DNA of 64,000 nucleotides from Furcasterigmium furcatum (taxonomy: Eukaryota > Ascomycota > Sordariomycetes > Glomerellales > Plectosphaerellaceae). The stretch is taken from the NCBI GenBank assembly GCA_001599815.1, contig BCIA01000006.1, positions 2,110,961 to 2,174,960 of the forward strand, given 5' to 3'. The notes beneath the pieces were generated by a model, which was not told the origin of the DNA, did no database searches, and saw nothing but the letters and a program-made list of their open reading frames with translations. Each line of letters opens with the position of its first letter. Position 1 is the first letter of the stretch. This document shows, piece after piece, positions 1 through 11,484 of this stretch. Position numbers and translations under genes: made by a program.

Positions 1-1
1 T

Positions 2-1342
2 CGCAACCAGGATGGCGACGATGAACGGACTGAGGCCATTCCGTTTCGGGAAAATGAAAACATCTGGCAGCTCTTGTCCGGCTTCATGGAGAAGCGGCAC
101 ATCTCTCCCGTGAACCTTACCCAGTCCCCTTTCAAGGGCGGCTTCATGGGATACGTCACGTATGAAATGGGCCTGAACGGCATCGATGTCCCTCTTCCTA
201 AGGACCGTGGCCACAACAGGCCTGATCTCTGCTTTGTATGGGTCACGAGGAGCATCATCGTTGACCATGTTCGCGGCCTACTTCATGTCCAGCACCTGCA
301 GAAGAAGAAGCTGAACGCCGATTTCTGGATTGATTCGACGATCACGGCTCTGCAATCCTCACCCATCTGGCGAGGTTCAAGCCCTGTCGGACAGGCGCTG
401 CTGGATTTCCCTGCCCCTCCTGCCATCACCACACCAAAGGCGGATGAGTACGAGCGGAAGGTTGAAAAGTGCCAGGAGTTCATCGCCGCCGGCGAGTCAT
501 ACGAACTCTGCCTGACAGACCAAACCACCATCAAACTGCCCCTTGCGTCATCGTCAAATGGTCCATTGAATGGCACTGCCAACAGCGCCTCGCATCATAA
601 GAACAACGATAGAGCATGGACTATCTACCGCACCCTCCGCACGCGCCAACCCGCACCCTTCGGGTCTTTCCTCCGCCTCGGCGGCGCCACGCTCGTCAGC
701 TCCTCGCCCGAGCGGTTCCTCGAGTACACCGGGGACGGCATCTGCTCGATGCGTCCCATGAAGGGGACAGTTCGCAAGTCCGACGCCGTCTCGACCCTGG
801 CGCAGGCGGAGAAACTCCTTCACATCCCAAAGGAGGAGGCCGAGAACCTCATGATCGTCGACCTTGTCCGACACGACCTCCACGGCGTCTGCGGGCCGGG
901 GAACGTCACCGTCCCCCACCTCATGAAGGTCGAGGAGTATGCGAGCGTGTTCCAGATGATTACCGTCATCGGCGCGCGGCTGCCGAACACCGGAGCCCAC
1001 GAGTATAGTGGACTCGATGTGCTTGCTGCCAGCTTGCCACCTGGAAGCATGACTGGGGCGCCCAAAAAGAGGAGCTGCGAGCTGCTGCGAGAGCTCGAGG
1101 GACGGAATGAGCGCAGCCTGTACTCGGGCGTCGTGGGTTACATGGATGTCACTGGCAAGGGGGACTGGAGCGTCACGATCAGAACAGTGTTCCGCTGGGA
1201 TGACGAGACCGAGGCAGGCGAGGACGGAGGCCGTGAGGTATGGAGGATCGGTGCTGGGGGTGCCGTGACGATACTGAGCACGCCTGAGGGTGAACAGGAG
1301 GAGATGTTTACCAAGCTCTCGGGGCCTTTGGGCGTGTTTTGA
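2..1342 (+). CDS. pabaA: para-aminobenzoate synthase, chorismate-binding part (5' partial)
   Basis: This is the C-terminal aminase half of a PABA (4-amino-4-deoxychorismate) synthase of folate biosynthesis, probably cytosolic. The frame is open from the window edge to TGA at 1340-1342, so the start and the expected N-terminal glutamine amidotransferase domain lie outside. Visible chorismate-binding motifs are GYVTYEMG near the left, SSSPERFL, MKGTVRKSD, the acidic stretch VDLVRHDL and the PPGSMTGAPKKRSCELL signature (about 1033-1090). GSMTGAPK with the KGT motif separates this from non-enzymatic relatives. An anthranilate synthase TrpE is the alternative; the fungal PABA synthase layout with a linked amidotransferase is favoured but cannot be verified here. 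No intron is visible in this part. Confidence 0.88.
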   Translation, partial: RNQDGDDERTEAIPFRENENIWQLLSGFMEKRHISPVNLTQSPFKGGFMGYVTYEMGLNGIDVPLPKDRGHNRPDLCFVWVTRSIIVDHVRGLLHVQHLQKKKLNADFWIDSTITALQSSPIWRGSSPVGQALLDFPAPPAITTPKADEYERKVEKCQEFIAAGESYELCLTDQTTIKLPLASSSNGPLNGTANSASHHKNNDRAWTIYRTLRTRQPAPFGSFLRLGGATLVSSSPERFLEYTGDGICSMRPMKGTVRKSDAVSTLAQAEKLLHIPKEEAENLMIVDLVRHDLHGVCGPGNVTVPHLMKVEEYASVFQMITVIGARLPNTGAHEYSGLDVLAASLPPGSMTGAPKKRSCELLRELEGRNERSLYSGVVGYMDVTGKGDWSVTIRTVFRWDDETEAGEDGGREVWRIGAGGAVTILSTPEGEQEEMFTKLSGPLGVF

Positions 1343-2035
1343 GGTGAGAGTCCGGACGAAATTTCCCCGTTGGTTGGCGTTTCTAGGAGAATCATGTTCG
1401 GTTCAAAGTGGACTGAAGGGTCAGGACTTTGGTGGACATAGAGCCCAAGCCTCAACACGCTCGGGCGGTATAGATGGGGCATCATGACATGGCGTTAGCG
1501 GGGGTACTTCAACGTATCGATGACCCCAATTCGTATAGTGGAAAATAAGGAATAAGGAACCTGTATTTGCGTTGAAGATGATACAATGCTCATGGGTGAC
1601 AATAACGGGATCGCATTGCCTTCGGCTTAACAGCATGTCATTTGGCACATTAGACCCGACTTCTAGACATACTCGGTAGGTGCATCGCCCTTCGCGATGA
1701 TATCGAGCTGTCATGCACTAAAACGTTGTACTGATATAGCCGTCTCCCAGCCTCGGCGCAAGCCGAGCGCTGACGACTGCCACGCCTCGCATCAGAGTGG
1801 GACCGGCCAGCTTGAAGTGTGCCTTGTCCGAGGCCGCCAACAACCCACACGACCAACTCCGAGCTCCGACATCTTCAAGCTCCCCAGTGACGCAGCCCCC
1901 GACAACGCGAAGATCCCCAAGTCGCCGCACAGCAGCAGCTCCCTTTTACTCTCACCCGAACCGAGTCGCAAGGGGGAGACCCCAGAAACACAGAGCAAGA
2001 CCATCGCGCTGCCTGCCTGGCAAACCACCGCCACC
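1343..2035. other. intergenic region
   Basis: Spacer between the PABA synthase stop and the VPS55 start. The last 200 bases are C-rich and probably are the VPS55 promoter and leader. I see no coding or RNA gene. Confidence 0.6.
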
Positions 2036-2569
2036 ATGCCTACCGCCGGCCTCAAGACCATCATCGCCCTCTCCTTCGTCCTCGCCCTTGGCTTCCTCCT
2101 CGTCATCCTCTCCTGCGCCCTGTGGCAGGACTACCACCCTCTCCTCGTCGTGGCGACCTACGTGCTCGCGCCCGTCCCCAACTGGATTGCATCCCGCTGC
2201 TCCAACCCCGATGACTTCGTCGAGAGCTCCGGCGGCGCCGTCCTCGACCTCGGCCGTTTCTGCACCGCCTTCCTTGTTGTCATGGGCTTCGGTACGTCTA
2301 TGCCACATCTCCGCAGAATGGTCTTCGTCGCTCGTGAACCGGGCGCTGTGTCGACGTCTTGCCCGCCCTCTAACCGACCGCTGCCCCGCCATGCGCCCTT
2401 TTCCAGAACACTTGGCTAACTCTCTTCCGACACAGCCCTCCCCATCGTCCTTACGCACGCAGGCATCATCAATATCCAGGCCATGGTCATGTCGGTAGTC
2501 GGCGGCCTGCTCATCTACGGAACCATCATCAGCTTCAGCATGTTCTTCCAGGAGGAGCAGGAGTTCTAA
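2036..2569 (+). CDS. VPS55: Vps55-family endosomal sorting protein
   Basis: Small tetraspanning protein that, with Vps68 in yeast, promotes late endosome-to-vacuole transport. Two exons, 2036-2291 and 2436-2569, are joined across an intron with a GTACGT donor and CACAG acceptor, giving 129 residues, close to the family's usual 130-140. The protein has four hydrophobic segments and family-typical text: LKTIIALSF at the N-terminus, SCALWQDYHPLL, VLAPVPNWIASRC, and after the splice LPIVLTHAGII, ending in the acidic tail QEEQEF. The start ATG has a CCACC context and matches where family members begin. The splice phase (1) restores the reading frame exactly, which supports the model. Confidence 0.94.
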
Positions 2570-3406
2570 GTCCAGCGGTCCGAGGAGGAGGCGCCTGGTA
2601 GTCGACTGTGTGCCGGGCGGAAGGGCACATAAGCTCTGTACACTATACCCGTGGACTTGGGGGGGAGGCGCGCTGTCAGCAGCAGACAGTTTGATGGCGC
2701 GGTATCTGGGTATCGGCGCCAGTTTTATCATGAGGTTGTATGAGCAGGGAGCATATTCACGGCTGTTTTCTTGACTGGCGCTTTTGGTGACTATCCGAAC
2801 ACCGTGCATTATTGATCTGCCAGCTGTCGAGACCCGTGCAGCGTTGAGAGTTGATGCATGTTCACAGCCCTGATTTATAGCTTCCTACCGCCAGGTCTGG
2901 TCAACAAGCTGAACCCTTCAAGCCTGAAGCCCCGTAACCAGGGCAGCAGACTGAGGATTGGTAGAGCTTAGAATTGCAATTGTGTGCTTCCATGTTGTGT
3001 ATGGAGAGGCCCCGTGAGCTTTTGGTCCATGTGCACTTGGAAACCTCCTGGTAGAATAAGTCGCCGCTCTTGAGGGGGTAAGCTCGCTCGTAAAGCGGCG
3101 AGGACGCTATTCTTGATTACCTCAGCGCACTTGCACCGGGTGGTCAGTGTGGAGCATCCCTGCACCAGGCTGGCGACGTGCAACGAAAGCTCGAGCTGCC
3201 TGGTGCTGTCGTCGTCTTGGGTGCTGAGCCGCCGGAGCTTCACCTGGCGATTGCTTCGACATCTTCCACAACAACCACCCATCAACACCCAACCAACCCG
3301 ATTCTCTCCTAACGGCCCGACACACCAGTCCCTCGTCGAGGATCGCCCGAATTCCCGTCGCAAATTCCAACAAACTCTCCAGACTACCGCTCGAAGCGCG
3401 CCCGCC
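2570..3406. other. intergenic region
   Basis: Spacer between VPS55 and the proteasome gene, both on the plus strand. The last 150 bases are CA/CT-rich and probably the 5' leader. I found no copy of the proteasome control element GGTGGCAAA. Confidence 0.6.
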
Positions 3407-4290
3407 ATGTTCAGAAACAACTACGACAACGATTCGGTCACGTTCTCGCCGCAGGGCAGAATATTCCAGATCGAGTATGCCACCGAAGCTGTGAAGCAGG
3501 GTTCCGTCGTGGTTGGTATCGTCAGCAAGACAGATGTCGTTCTTGCCGCAGTAAAGGTGCGCCACTCCTCCCGGCCGGCTCCAAGCTGTGCTGCCCGCAG
3601 CTTGACGGCAAACGCTGACCCAATGCCCTCCAGAGGAACGCAGAGGAACTCTCATCCTACCAAAAGAAGCTCTTCGAAGTTGACGAACATGCCGGCATCG
3701 CCATCGCCGGCCTCACCTCCGACGCCCGCGTGCTCTGCAACTTTATGAAGCAGCAGTGCCTCGGCCACCGCATGACCTACGGCCGCTCCATGCCCCTCCG
3801 CACCCTCGTCGACCTCATCGGCGAGAAGGCCCAGATCAACACCCAAGTCTACGGCAAGCGTCCCTACGGCGTCGGCCTCCTCGTCGCCGGCGTCGACGAG
3901 ACGGGGCCCCACCTCTTCGAGTTCCAGCCCTCCGGCATGACCGAGGAGATGACCGCCTTCGCCATCGGCGCCCGCTCCCAGATGGCTCGCACCTACCTCG
4001 AGCGCAATGTCGACTCCTTCGCGGACTGCTCCCGCGAGGAGCTCATCCGGCACGGACTCAAGGCCCTGCGCGAGAGTCTCGTCCAGGACCGCGAGCTGAC
4101 CGTCGAGAACACGAGCATTGGCGTCGTCGGGTTCGGCCCGGCGGCCGAGGGCTCCAGGAAGCCCAAGCTGCAGCCGTTCAAGGCGCTGGACGGGCAGGAT
4201 GTCAAGGAGTGGATCGAGAGCCTGGCGACGACGGCAGAGGGCGAAGGCGAGGGCGAGGGCGGTGACCGCATGACTGTCGACGACGAGTGA
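3407..4290 (+). CDS. PRE5: 20S proteasome subunit alpha-6 (PSMA1/Pre5 type)
   Basis: Structural alpha-ring subunit of the 20S proteasome, nucleus and cytosol. Exons 3407-3556 and 3634-4290 are joined across a 77-nt phase-0 intron, giving 268 residues (human PSMA1 is 263). The N-terminus MFRNNYDND and the alpha-subunit signature SPQGRIFQIEYATEAVKQG identify subunit alpha-6 rather than other alphas. Further matches are EVDEHAGIAIAGLTSDARVL, RPYGVGLLVAG and GARSQMARTYLER. The C-terminal tail is acidic with a GEGEGEGG run. No catalytic threonine is expected in an alpha subunit. Confidence 0.95.
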
Positions 4291-5123
4291 AGCAGCTCTG
4301 GGCGGCGATGACTGGGAGGTCACAAGGATTGTATTACTACGTAGACATGGGGCGGTCTGGAGCCATTTTCGCGAGCGGCCCTCCTCGACCAGAAACACGG
4401 AGAGATGAAGAATATGTGCCTTCCCAGGACCGGATGTTCTCTGTGATATGTGGTTAACCATTGGCACCTTCCCGCACCACGACAATGCCGAGCCTAGTTT
4501 TACGATGTTTATTTTGTTTCGAGATAATGATGATGATGTTATCTATCGTCCTCGTGCGGGCCATATCCCAACCCAGCTGAGCGTCCGTAACCATGCCACG
4601 ATGCCTCCCGAGACCACGACTCCGCAACCCAGCGATGCGCCGTACCCGTGCTCCCTGCCACAAGATAAGACGATACCGATTCCCCAATGCGAAAAGAAGA
4701 AAAAAAGGCCGGCAACACACCCGATCGACGCCCGGTGTCCCCATGCAGCCCGACCCTCCCTTTCGCTTAACATGGCGGCAAGGAAAACGACACGTGAGCG
4801 CCGCGAGCCCGGCTATGCAGAGTGCCGGGCCCATGCTACCTCAAGATCGCTCCCAGGGTAAAGGAGTCCACCTCATCGCCCCCGTGCCACGGGGACGATG
4901 CCAAACATCCACAACACGCGGCAGCGCGACGTTACACCCTCGCTGCCTCGAGGATTGCGGAAAATCCAGCGCGAGGGTCGAGACCGCGCCCAGACAGCAA
5001 TCCGTCTCGTGTCTGCTCCTCCTCGCCGGGCGGGGGGGTGGTCCTCGCTAGCGAGAGACACGGCAGGCAGGCCAGTCGGCCCTTTGAGGCGGCGCGAAGG
5101 GGCGCGAAGGGGGGCGAGAGGTC
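4291..5123. other. intergenic region (convergent)
   Basis: Spacer between the converging proteasome and LOG-family genes, so mostly 3' untranslated sequence and terminators. Short overlapping frames here are composition-driven. I see no gene. Confidence 0.55.
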
Positions 5124-5939
5124 TCAGGTGGTGTTCCACTGGAGCTTGAAGGTAGAGTCGGGGACCTTGTAGTCGCGCAGGGCGGCGATGGCGCCGGCCG
5201 CGTCAGTGGCTGTGGTGACGATGTCGGAGTTGTCGCCCTTGATGAAGCCCTCGTCGACGGCGCGGCGGATCCAGGTGAAGATTCCGTCGTAGAAGCCGTC
5301 GATGTTGAGGAGGCAGATTCCCCGGGAGTGGATGCCGAGCTGGACCCAGGTGGTCGTCTCGAGGATCTCCTCGATGGTGCCGAAGCCGCCGGCGAGGGCG
5401 ATGAAGCCGGAGCCGGGTCCACCGGAGAAGACCTCCTGGGCCATCATGCGCTTGCGGGTGTGCATGTCCTTGACGACGGTGGTGCGGCCGTAGACGGCCT
5501 CCTCGGGCAGACGCATGCCGTTGGTGGCGTTCACGGACTGGTAGGTGTCGTCGCGTTCGTACTTGACGAGGGCCTCAGGGATGATGCCGTGGACGGCGTC
5601 GGGTCCGGACAGAGAGACCAGGGTCTTGGCGACTTCGCCCATGAGACCAACGGTGCCGCCGCCGTAGACTGGGGGCGGTCAGTAGGAATAGACAGAGAGA
5701 ACAGGGAAGGGGACAGGTGGCTTACCTAGCCGCATATCGTTGGCGGCCATGAGACGAGCCAACTCGCGGGCAGTCTCCATGTGAATGGGCTTGTTGCCGG
5801 CGGAGGCACCACAGTAGACGCAGAGGGTGGTCTTGCGCGTCTCACCGTTAGTCGTGACAGCAGCAGCAGAGGCCTCGCTCGGGGTGCCAGTCCTCGAGGC
5901 CGTGAGGGAAGGTAGAGGGGATGGGCCACCGGAAGCCAT
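5124..5939 (-). CDS. LOG-family (lysine decarboxylase-like) phosphoribohydrolase
   Basis: LOG proteins hydrolyse cytokinin riboside 5'-monophosphates, or AMP, to the free base and ribose 5-phosphate; they were long mis-called lysine decarboxylases. Exon 1 is 5939-5726 and exon 2 is 5668-5124, with a 57-nt intron, giving 252 residues. The Rossmann N-terminus CVYCGASAGNKP and VYGGGTVGLMG lie either side of the splice. The loop reads LAGGFGTIEE, where the family usually has PGGxGTxxE, so one proline is an alanine while the GGxGT and glutamate are kept. An in-frame ATG at 6017 would add 26 residues; the 5939 start is chosen because the extra text is not LOG-like. Cytokinin production is an inference; plain nucleotide salvage is equally possible. 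Confidence 0.9.
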
Positions 5940-8188
5940 GATGGGCGGTGAGCAAGGGATGATGTTGATGGTGGTGAAAGAAGGGATGTATGTGACGGTG
6001 AGAAAAGATGTTGCCAATCAATGATAAGGTAGTTGGCCCGGGTTGCAGGATCTAGGGAGAAATATATAGGGGTGGCGAGAGATGGAGTGAGAAGAAAACA
6101 CGGTGATCGGAGCACTAGTGAATCGCCCACGATGGTGAAGGACGGGCTATTATACGTGTAAGTGGTATGGTATGGAATTAATTAGGTAGTCAAATGGATG
6201 GCTCAGCTTCCATTGCGATGGAGGCGAGATGACTTGATGAGTCAGAAGGGGCCAGATCCGAAGAATAAGCCGCCAAGAGCCGGAAGGGCGAACGAGTCCG
6301 GAGGCAAATTGGACCTGGAAAGTACTAAAGTCTAGCAGAGGATGAGCCAGCAGTGCTGGCGGTGAAGAGCATCCATAATGGATTACTACCAATAATGAGC
6401 CGAGTTGCACCAGGCACTCGGACAATAGGACGGGATTGAGACATTTGGCATCCATCCACGACGGGCCTGGATCTCAGGAACCGGGCCGCGTTTGCTTCAT
6501 CCCGCCAATGGTCCCGTTCGTTCCGTGAAAGGACATCCCGTCCATGGATATCCATGATGGATAACGCCGGAAAATGCCTCAAGAAATAATTGACATCTTC
6601 AAGACCATTGGAGCTCGTACCCAGCGTCCAATGCTCGCCCGGCCGAGTCATTCAGCCAAGGCCGAGAAAAGAGTCACTTCACTTCATGCCTGTCAGAGTG
6701 ACTGAGTGACTTTGGACTGAGAGTGCCAGAGTCAGGGCCCCGGCCCCGGTCTCTAGGGACCCATGACATCACTGTAGCGTTCTGCTGGGCGGCTTGGGCG
6801 GATACCAAAGGGCGCCCGGTGGCGCATCCCGGGGACCTTTTCTCAGGGGTATTCGCGGGGCTCGCCGCCATGGATCACCATGTGTCCAGCTTTTCTGTGT
6901 TGGGGGGTACCACTCGCTTTAATAGTGGCTGGTTGTCGTTGATCTGAACCTCCGGCGATTGTTCCCCCCCTTGCCTTTGAATTTGGTGAGGAGCAAACAC
7001 TGGCAAACAGGACCTGGAGCATCGTTTCTTCTCAGGCTACTCGCAGATGCCGAAGTCAAGCTTCATCTCGACGGCGAACCGGTGAGATGCCGTCTAAGTA
7101 CGAGTTAAAGAAGAGACTCCACAGAAGAGCAGAGGAAGCAGCCTCCCGCGGAAGGGGCCGTCGAGAGCAATAATCCTCAGAAATGAGATCCCGGCAGTGA
7201 AATGGCTGTCGCAACACACTCACTGGGGGACGAAATCCCTCGTGTTGACGTTTGCGAGGCGATGGATACATCTTGATTGCTTGGTCAACCAGACTGCACT
7301 GGCAGGGTGGCAGGATACCTCTGCCAGGTCATGAGGAAGTTCTCATGGAGGGGTTTTCGGCGGGAGAGCACGAGCATACCTATAAAGATGAGAACATGTG
7401 GAGACCACTTTTAAGCTTACTTGGAACGAGTTTCAGGCGATGCCGGTATACTCTTGCCTCCGAGCCGTAGCTGAGGCTTCAGTGTTGGCGTTATCGGTCC
7501 CGCGTCTGCCCCTTCAACGTCGAGGAGTAGATACGTCGAGCACCTCGGCTGGAATTAGCCCGAGAGAGAGAGAGAGGTTGCTTCCTGTATCACCATCTCG
7601 TTGTATCGGCATCCTGTACTTGTACTATACCTGCATGAATAAACGAGGCACGGCGAAACAAGCGTGGCCGGTGCTAAAACTCGGCAATCTTTTCTGACGG
7701 GAGAGACAGCTGAGTGAGAAAGACAGGCCGAAGTAGTACAAGTAAGTAGGTATTCCCATGGAATACATTCATTCAGGTAAGTCCCGAGTCGCCGCCGGCA
7801 GGTTCGAAGGTGCCAGGCCCAGCTTTTGGAGAAAGCCTGCCGCCTCCACTGGGTCGTGGCACCGGCGCGGCCGCTGATTCGCCCGGAATGGCAAGTTCAG
7901 ATCCCCCCACAGCCCCTCCACTGAAGACGTGACCCCAGATTGATTCCTCCTTTTCCCGTGGGTACGTTTTCTCGTCCGTCACGCACGCAATCGCAACGTC
8001 GCCTGTACAGCAGCATCTGTACATATCGCCTTGCCACGTCCCCGGGTCTCAGTGGCATCGTTTCGCACACCGCACCCGCTCGTCAACCCCCAAAGGTGGA
8101 ATCGGCGACTGCTTCGTTTCACGGTTCAACGCCCGGCTTTTCCGATCCCTAGGAGCTATCCCAACGATACGTCGTTGCGATATACAAT
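5940..8188. other. long intergenic region (divergent)
   Basis: A 2.2-kb spacer between the divergent LOG-family and CLPTM1-family genes, presumably both promoters. It contains a 14-bp perfect palindrome CATGGATATCCATG at 6543-6556. Frames of about 100 codons (6325-6651 minus, 7398-7697 plus) have no recognisable motif and no conserved splice pattern. A non-coding transcript is possible but not shown. Confidence 0.5.
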
Positions 8189-10269
8189 ATGGCCGATATG
8201 CTCATCCACCAGCCGACCGGCAATGCTGGCCAGCCGCCGGCGCCTCGACCTCAACCAGGCGTACGTTCCCCTTGCCCTCCGCTCGCCTCCAGTCCCCATC
8301 CATATGCTAACCGCGCCGCCATGGCGTACAGGGCTTCAAAATCAGCGGCACCCAGCAGCTCATGATCGGTGCTGCGCTGTGGTTCGGAACCAACTTTGTC
8401 GTGAACAACTTCTTCAAGACCCCCGCAGGCGCCGGCGTCGAGGTCAGGGACCCTAACGGCAACCCCTACATCGTCCCCGGCAACGTCGATGGCATTGTGC
8501 CGTACGCTCTGCGCCCGCGCCAGCTCGACGAAGGCGCCCAGTTCGCCTCCACCCCCTCCAAGCTCGCCCCCATCTGGCCCATGGACAGCCACCTCGACAT
8601 CGTCATCACCGTCTCCGAGTCCCACTCCCCCATTCCCCTCGACAAGGTCCCGGCCGAGAACGTCGTCTTCCGCGAGGAGAAGTTCCACATGGGCAACTAC
8701 AGCGACAAGAGGTCCGTCGACACCACTTTCAAGGTGCCCAAGGCCGTGCAGAACAACGGAACCCTCTGGGGCCACTTCTACGTCGGCCTCCCCGGCAAGA
8801 AGCTTGACCCCCTCTCCCCCGGATTTGACGTCGGCTCCGCCTACCACTTCGCCTACCCCATGACCCACTACCTTCCCAAGAAGAAGGTTGTCAAGACCCG
8901 TTCTCTGCTCGATGGATCCCCGCAGGAGGATGAGGACGTCGAAGAGGAGGAGGAGCAGACCGGCCCCATCATCGCCAACTACTACCACCCGAACGCCTCG
9001 CTGTCCATCATCCCCGATACTGGTGTCATTGGCTTCAAGGGCCTGCACCCCGCTCAGCGCCACTTCCTCCAGGTCGAACGCACCGGTGCGAGGGACGGGA
9101 CGGGCCAGAACTCGTGGTACTATCCCGTTCTCTTCGTCAACACCTTCTGGCAGCTCAAGGCGCACATGACCTTGCTCAACGAGACGGTGACCGAGCTACC
9201 GATGCACATCGACCTGAACAACCTCAGGTACATCCAGTTCGGCTTGATGTCCTCCATCGAGCTGAACAGCAGGGAGAGCGCCCGCCAGGCTGCCTTTGGA
9301 CACACCGTGCCTGGCGGAGGTGATGGCAGCGAGATCGAGATGATCAAGGAGGTCTTCATGGACTCCAACCCGTACCTGCTGGCGATCACAGCCGTTGTCA
9401 GCGTTGCTCACATCTTCCTCGAGATGCTCGCCTTTGGCTCGGACATTGCCCACTACCGCAAGAAGAAGGACAACGTCGGCATCTCGGTCCGTTCCATCCT
9501 CGCCAGCGCCTTCATGCAGGCGATCATTCTTCTGTATCTCATCGACAACTCGGAGAACACCAGCTACATCATTCTCGGCTCCCAGGGTGTCGGCATCCTC
9601 ATCGAGCTGTGGAAGATCACCACCATCGTCGACGTGCAGATCGGCCCCGCGCCCGAAGGGTCCTGGCTGCCGTTTGCGATTGTGTTTGCCGACAAGCACA
9701 AGCTCAGCGAGACCGAGGAGAAGACCAAGGAGTACGACGAGATTGCGTTCAAGTACATGTACATTGGCAGCGTGCCTCTGCTCATTGCCTACGCCATCTA
9801 CTCGCTCGTGTACGATACCCACAAGTCGTGGTACTCGTTCGTCATCACGACGCTCGTCGGATCCGTGTACGCCTACGGTTTCCTGATGATGGTGCCTTCG
9901 CTGTACATCAACTACCGCCTCAAGAGCGTGGCGCACATGCCAGGCAAGGCCATGATGTATAAGTTCTTGAACACGTTCATCGACGACCTGTTCGCGTTCA
10001 CCATCAAGATGCCCATCCTGCATCGCCTGGCCACATTCCGTGACGACGTCATCTTCTTCATCTACCTGTACCAGCGCTGGGCGTACCGCATCGACTACTC
10101 GCGTGTCAACGAGTTCGGCCAGGGCGGCGACGACGAGGTCGAGGTTCAGCAAGAGGTGAAGGCCGAGGCGAAGGAGCTCTTGGAGAGCGACCCGGCGGCG
10201 CAGAAGATCGAGGCCGCCGTGAAGAAGGCGACCGGTGCTGACACCGGTAAGGCTAAGAAGAGGAAGTGA
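8189..10269 (+). CDS. CLPTM1 family transmembrane protein
   Basis: Homologue of human cleft lip and palate transmembrane protein 1, an ER multi-pass protein family linked in animals to receptor assembly and to lipid scrambling by the CLPTM1L paralogue. Exon 1 is 8189-8260; a 71-nt intron with a branch-like GCTAAC precedes exon 2, 8332-10269, giving 669 residues. The protein has one membrane segment near residues 30-45, a large lumenal domain (PMDSHLDI, TFWQLKAHM, acidic DEDVEEEEEQ), then about five membrane segments after residue 365 (PYLLAITAVVSVAHIFLEML, FMQAIILLYLIDNSENTSY). The conserved core YIILGSQGVGILIELWKI and YRLKSVAHMPGKAMMYKFLN is typical. The tail is lysine-rich (KAKKRK). Confidence 0.94.
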
Positions 10270-11484
10270 ACGACGTGTCGGGACAGAATGAAGATGAGCA
10301 CTCTCCAGTAATCATTTAAGCATTGACAAGGCACGGACTCGGTCATGGGTTTGGATAACTCGGAGCACATTCTAACAGAGAGAAATATGTATGAGCCCAT
10401 AGCATAGACCGTAAGATCGGGCCCGAGTTGGAGCGCTTGCACTTCCAGCCATCGGGTCCCCTGCCAGGACTCGTGCCGGATCGACACAGCCTTCAGCCCT
10501 ACGAGGGCGCGCCAATGGGACGCGGCATGGATATTGACGTGCCTGGGACCAACCGGCATGTGAATCGGCAGCGGCAGCTGGGCGGCAGGCAATGCAATGT
10601 GGAGGGAGCTTTCTTCAACGGGTTCCCATGCGGGAGGTGTGAGGTGTTGCCGGTGACAACTAAAGCAGAGATGATGCCAGACCAGTGTGTGATGAACCCT
10701 TGCTGACCCTTCAACGAGAAGTTCGGATGAGTTGATGGAGCATTGGCACACGGGAGTACGGCACTGAGAACTGCGTGCCGCGCCTTGCCCAGAGCGGGTT
10801 GCAGGAGGCGAGAGAGAGGGTCAGACGAGGGCTGGATTTGGTCAGGGGGTCGTCTAGAGAAGGTTGTGTTTCCTGAGATAGTTCATGACGTGGGCTGAGA
10901 TGCATGAAAGGAGAGTCTGATTTTAGCAACAGCCGTTGCAACGCTCAGGCGCGAACTCAGGGGTCGAATTCCCGCTGGTCTGCCAGTTCCATTCATGGAT
11001 GTTCGGGACCGGACTTAGCAACGAAGGCCCCGGACGGCGCCCGGCAGGACCCGTGGAAAGCAGCTGCCGGCGGGCAGTGGGGGATCCATTCGCGATACGG
11101 GCCTAGGTACCTTAGTCGAGTGCTATTGATCCCTTCGAGTACAAACGGGGCACGCTAATACCGGAGTGGGTGTCACTGAAGGTCTTGGTCTCCAGCTTAC
11201 AGCTGACGCTGACAGCTTGACGTCCTCCAGTCCTCCAATCCAACCCCATCACCGTCTCTCCCACCTCATCGTCCCGCTTCTCCTCCGAATCTTTTAGATT
11301 TCAGCCCTTGGTTTCTCCCTGCAGCTCCCGCTCTTCGTTCCAGCATCTCTCACCAACCTCAGTCCCCAGAAAAGCTTCCCTTGAAACAGAAGTGGAGGAG
11401 GGCATCAGCTCCGTCGGCGGCCTCCAACTCGGTCTGCCACATGTCCCCGACCACCCTCAGAACCCGCGACAACCTGGCCGAACA
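10270..11484. other. intergenic region
   Basis: A 1.2-kb spacer. The last 250 bases (about 11230-11484) are strongly CT-rich, as in leaders of filamentous fungi. An in-frame ATG at 11308 lies here and could lengthen the next gene. I see no separate gene. Confidence 0.55.

Noticed and set aside
6325..6651. 108-codon minus-strand frame in the 2.2-kb spacer
   Set aside because: No motif, no signal or membrane segment, composition like the surrounding spacer.
9196..10152. 318-codon frame antisense to the CLPTM1 gene
   Set aside because: Shadow of a GC-rich coding exon; valine/aspartate-rich text with no family match.
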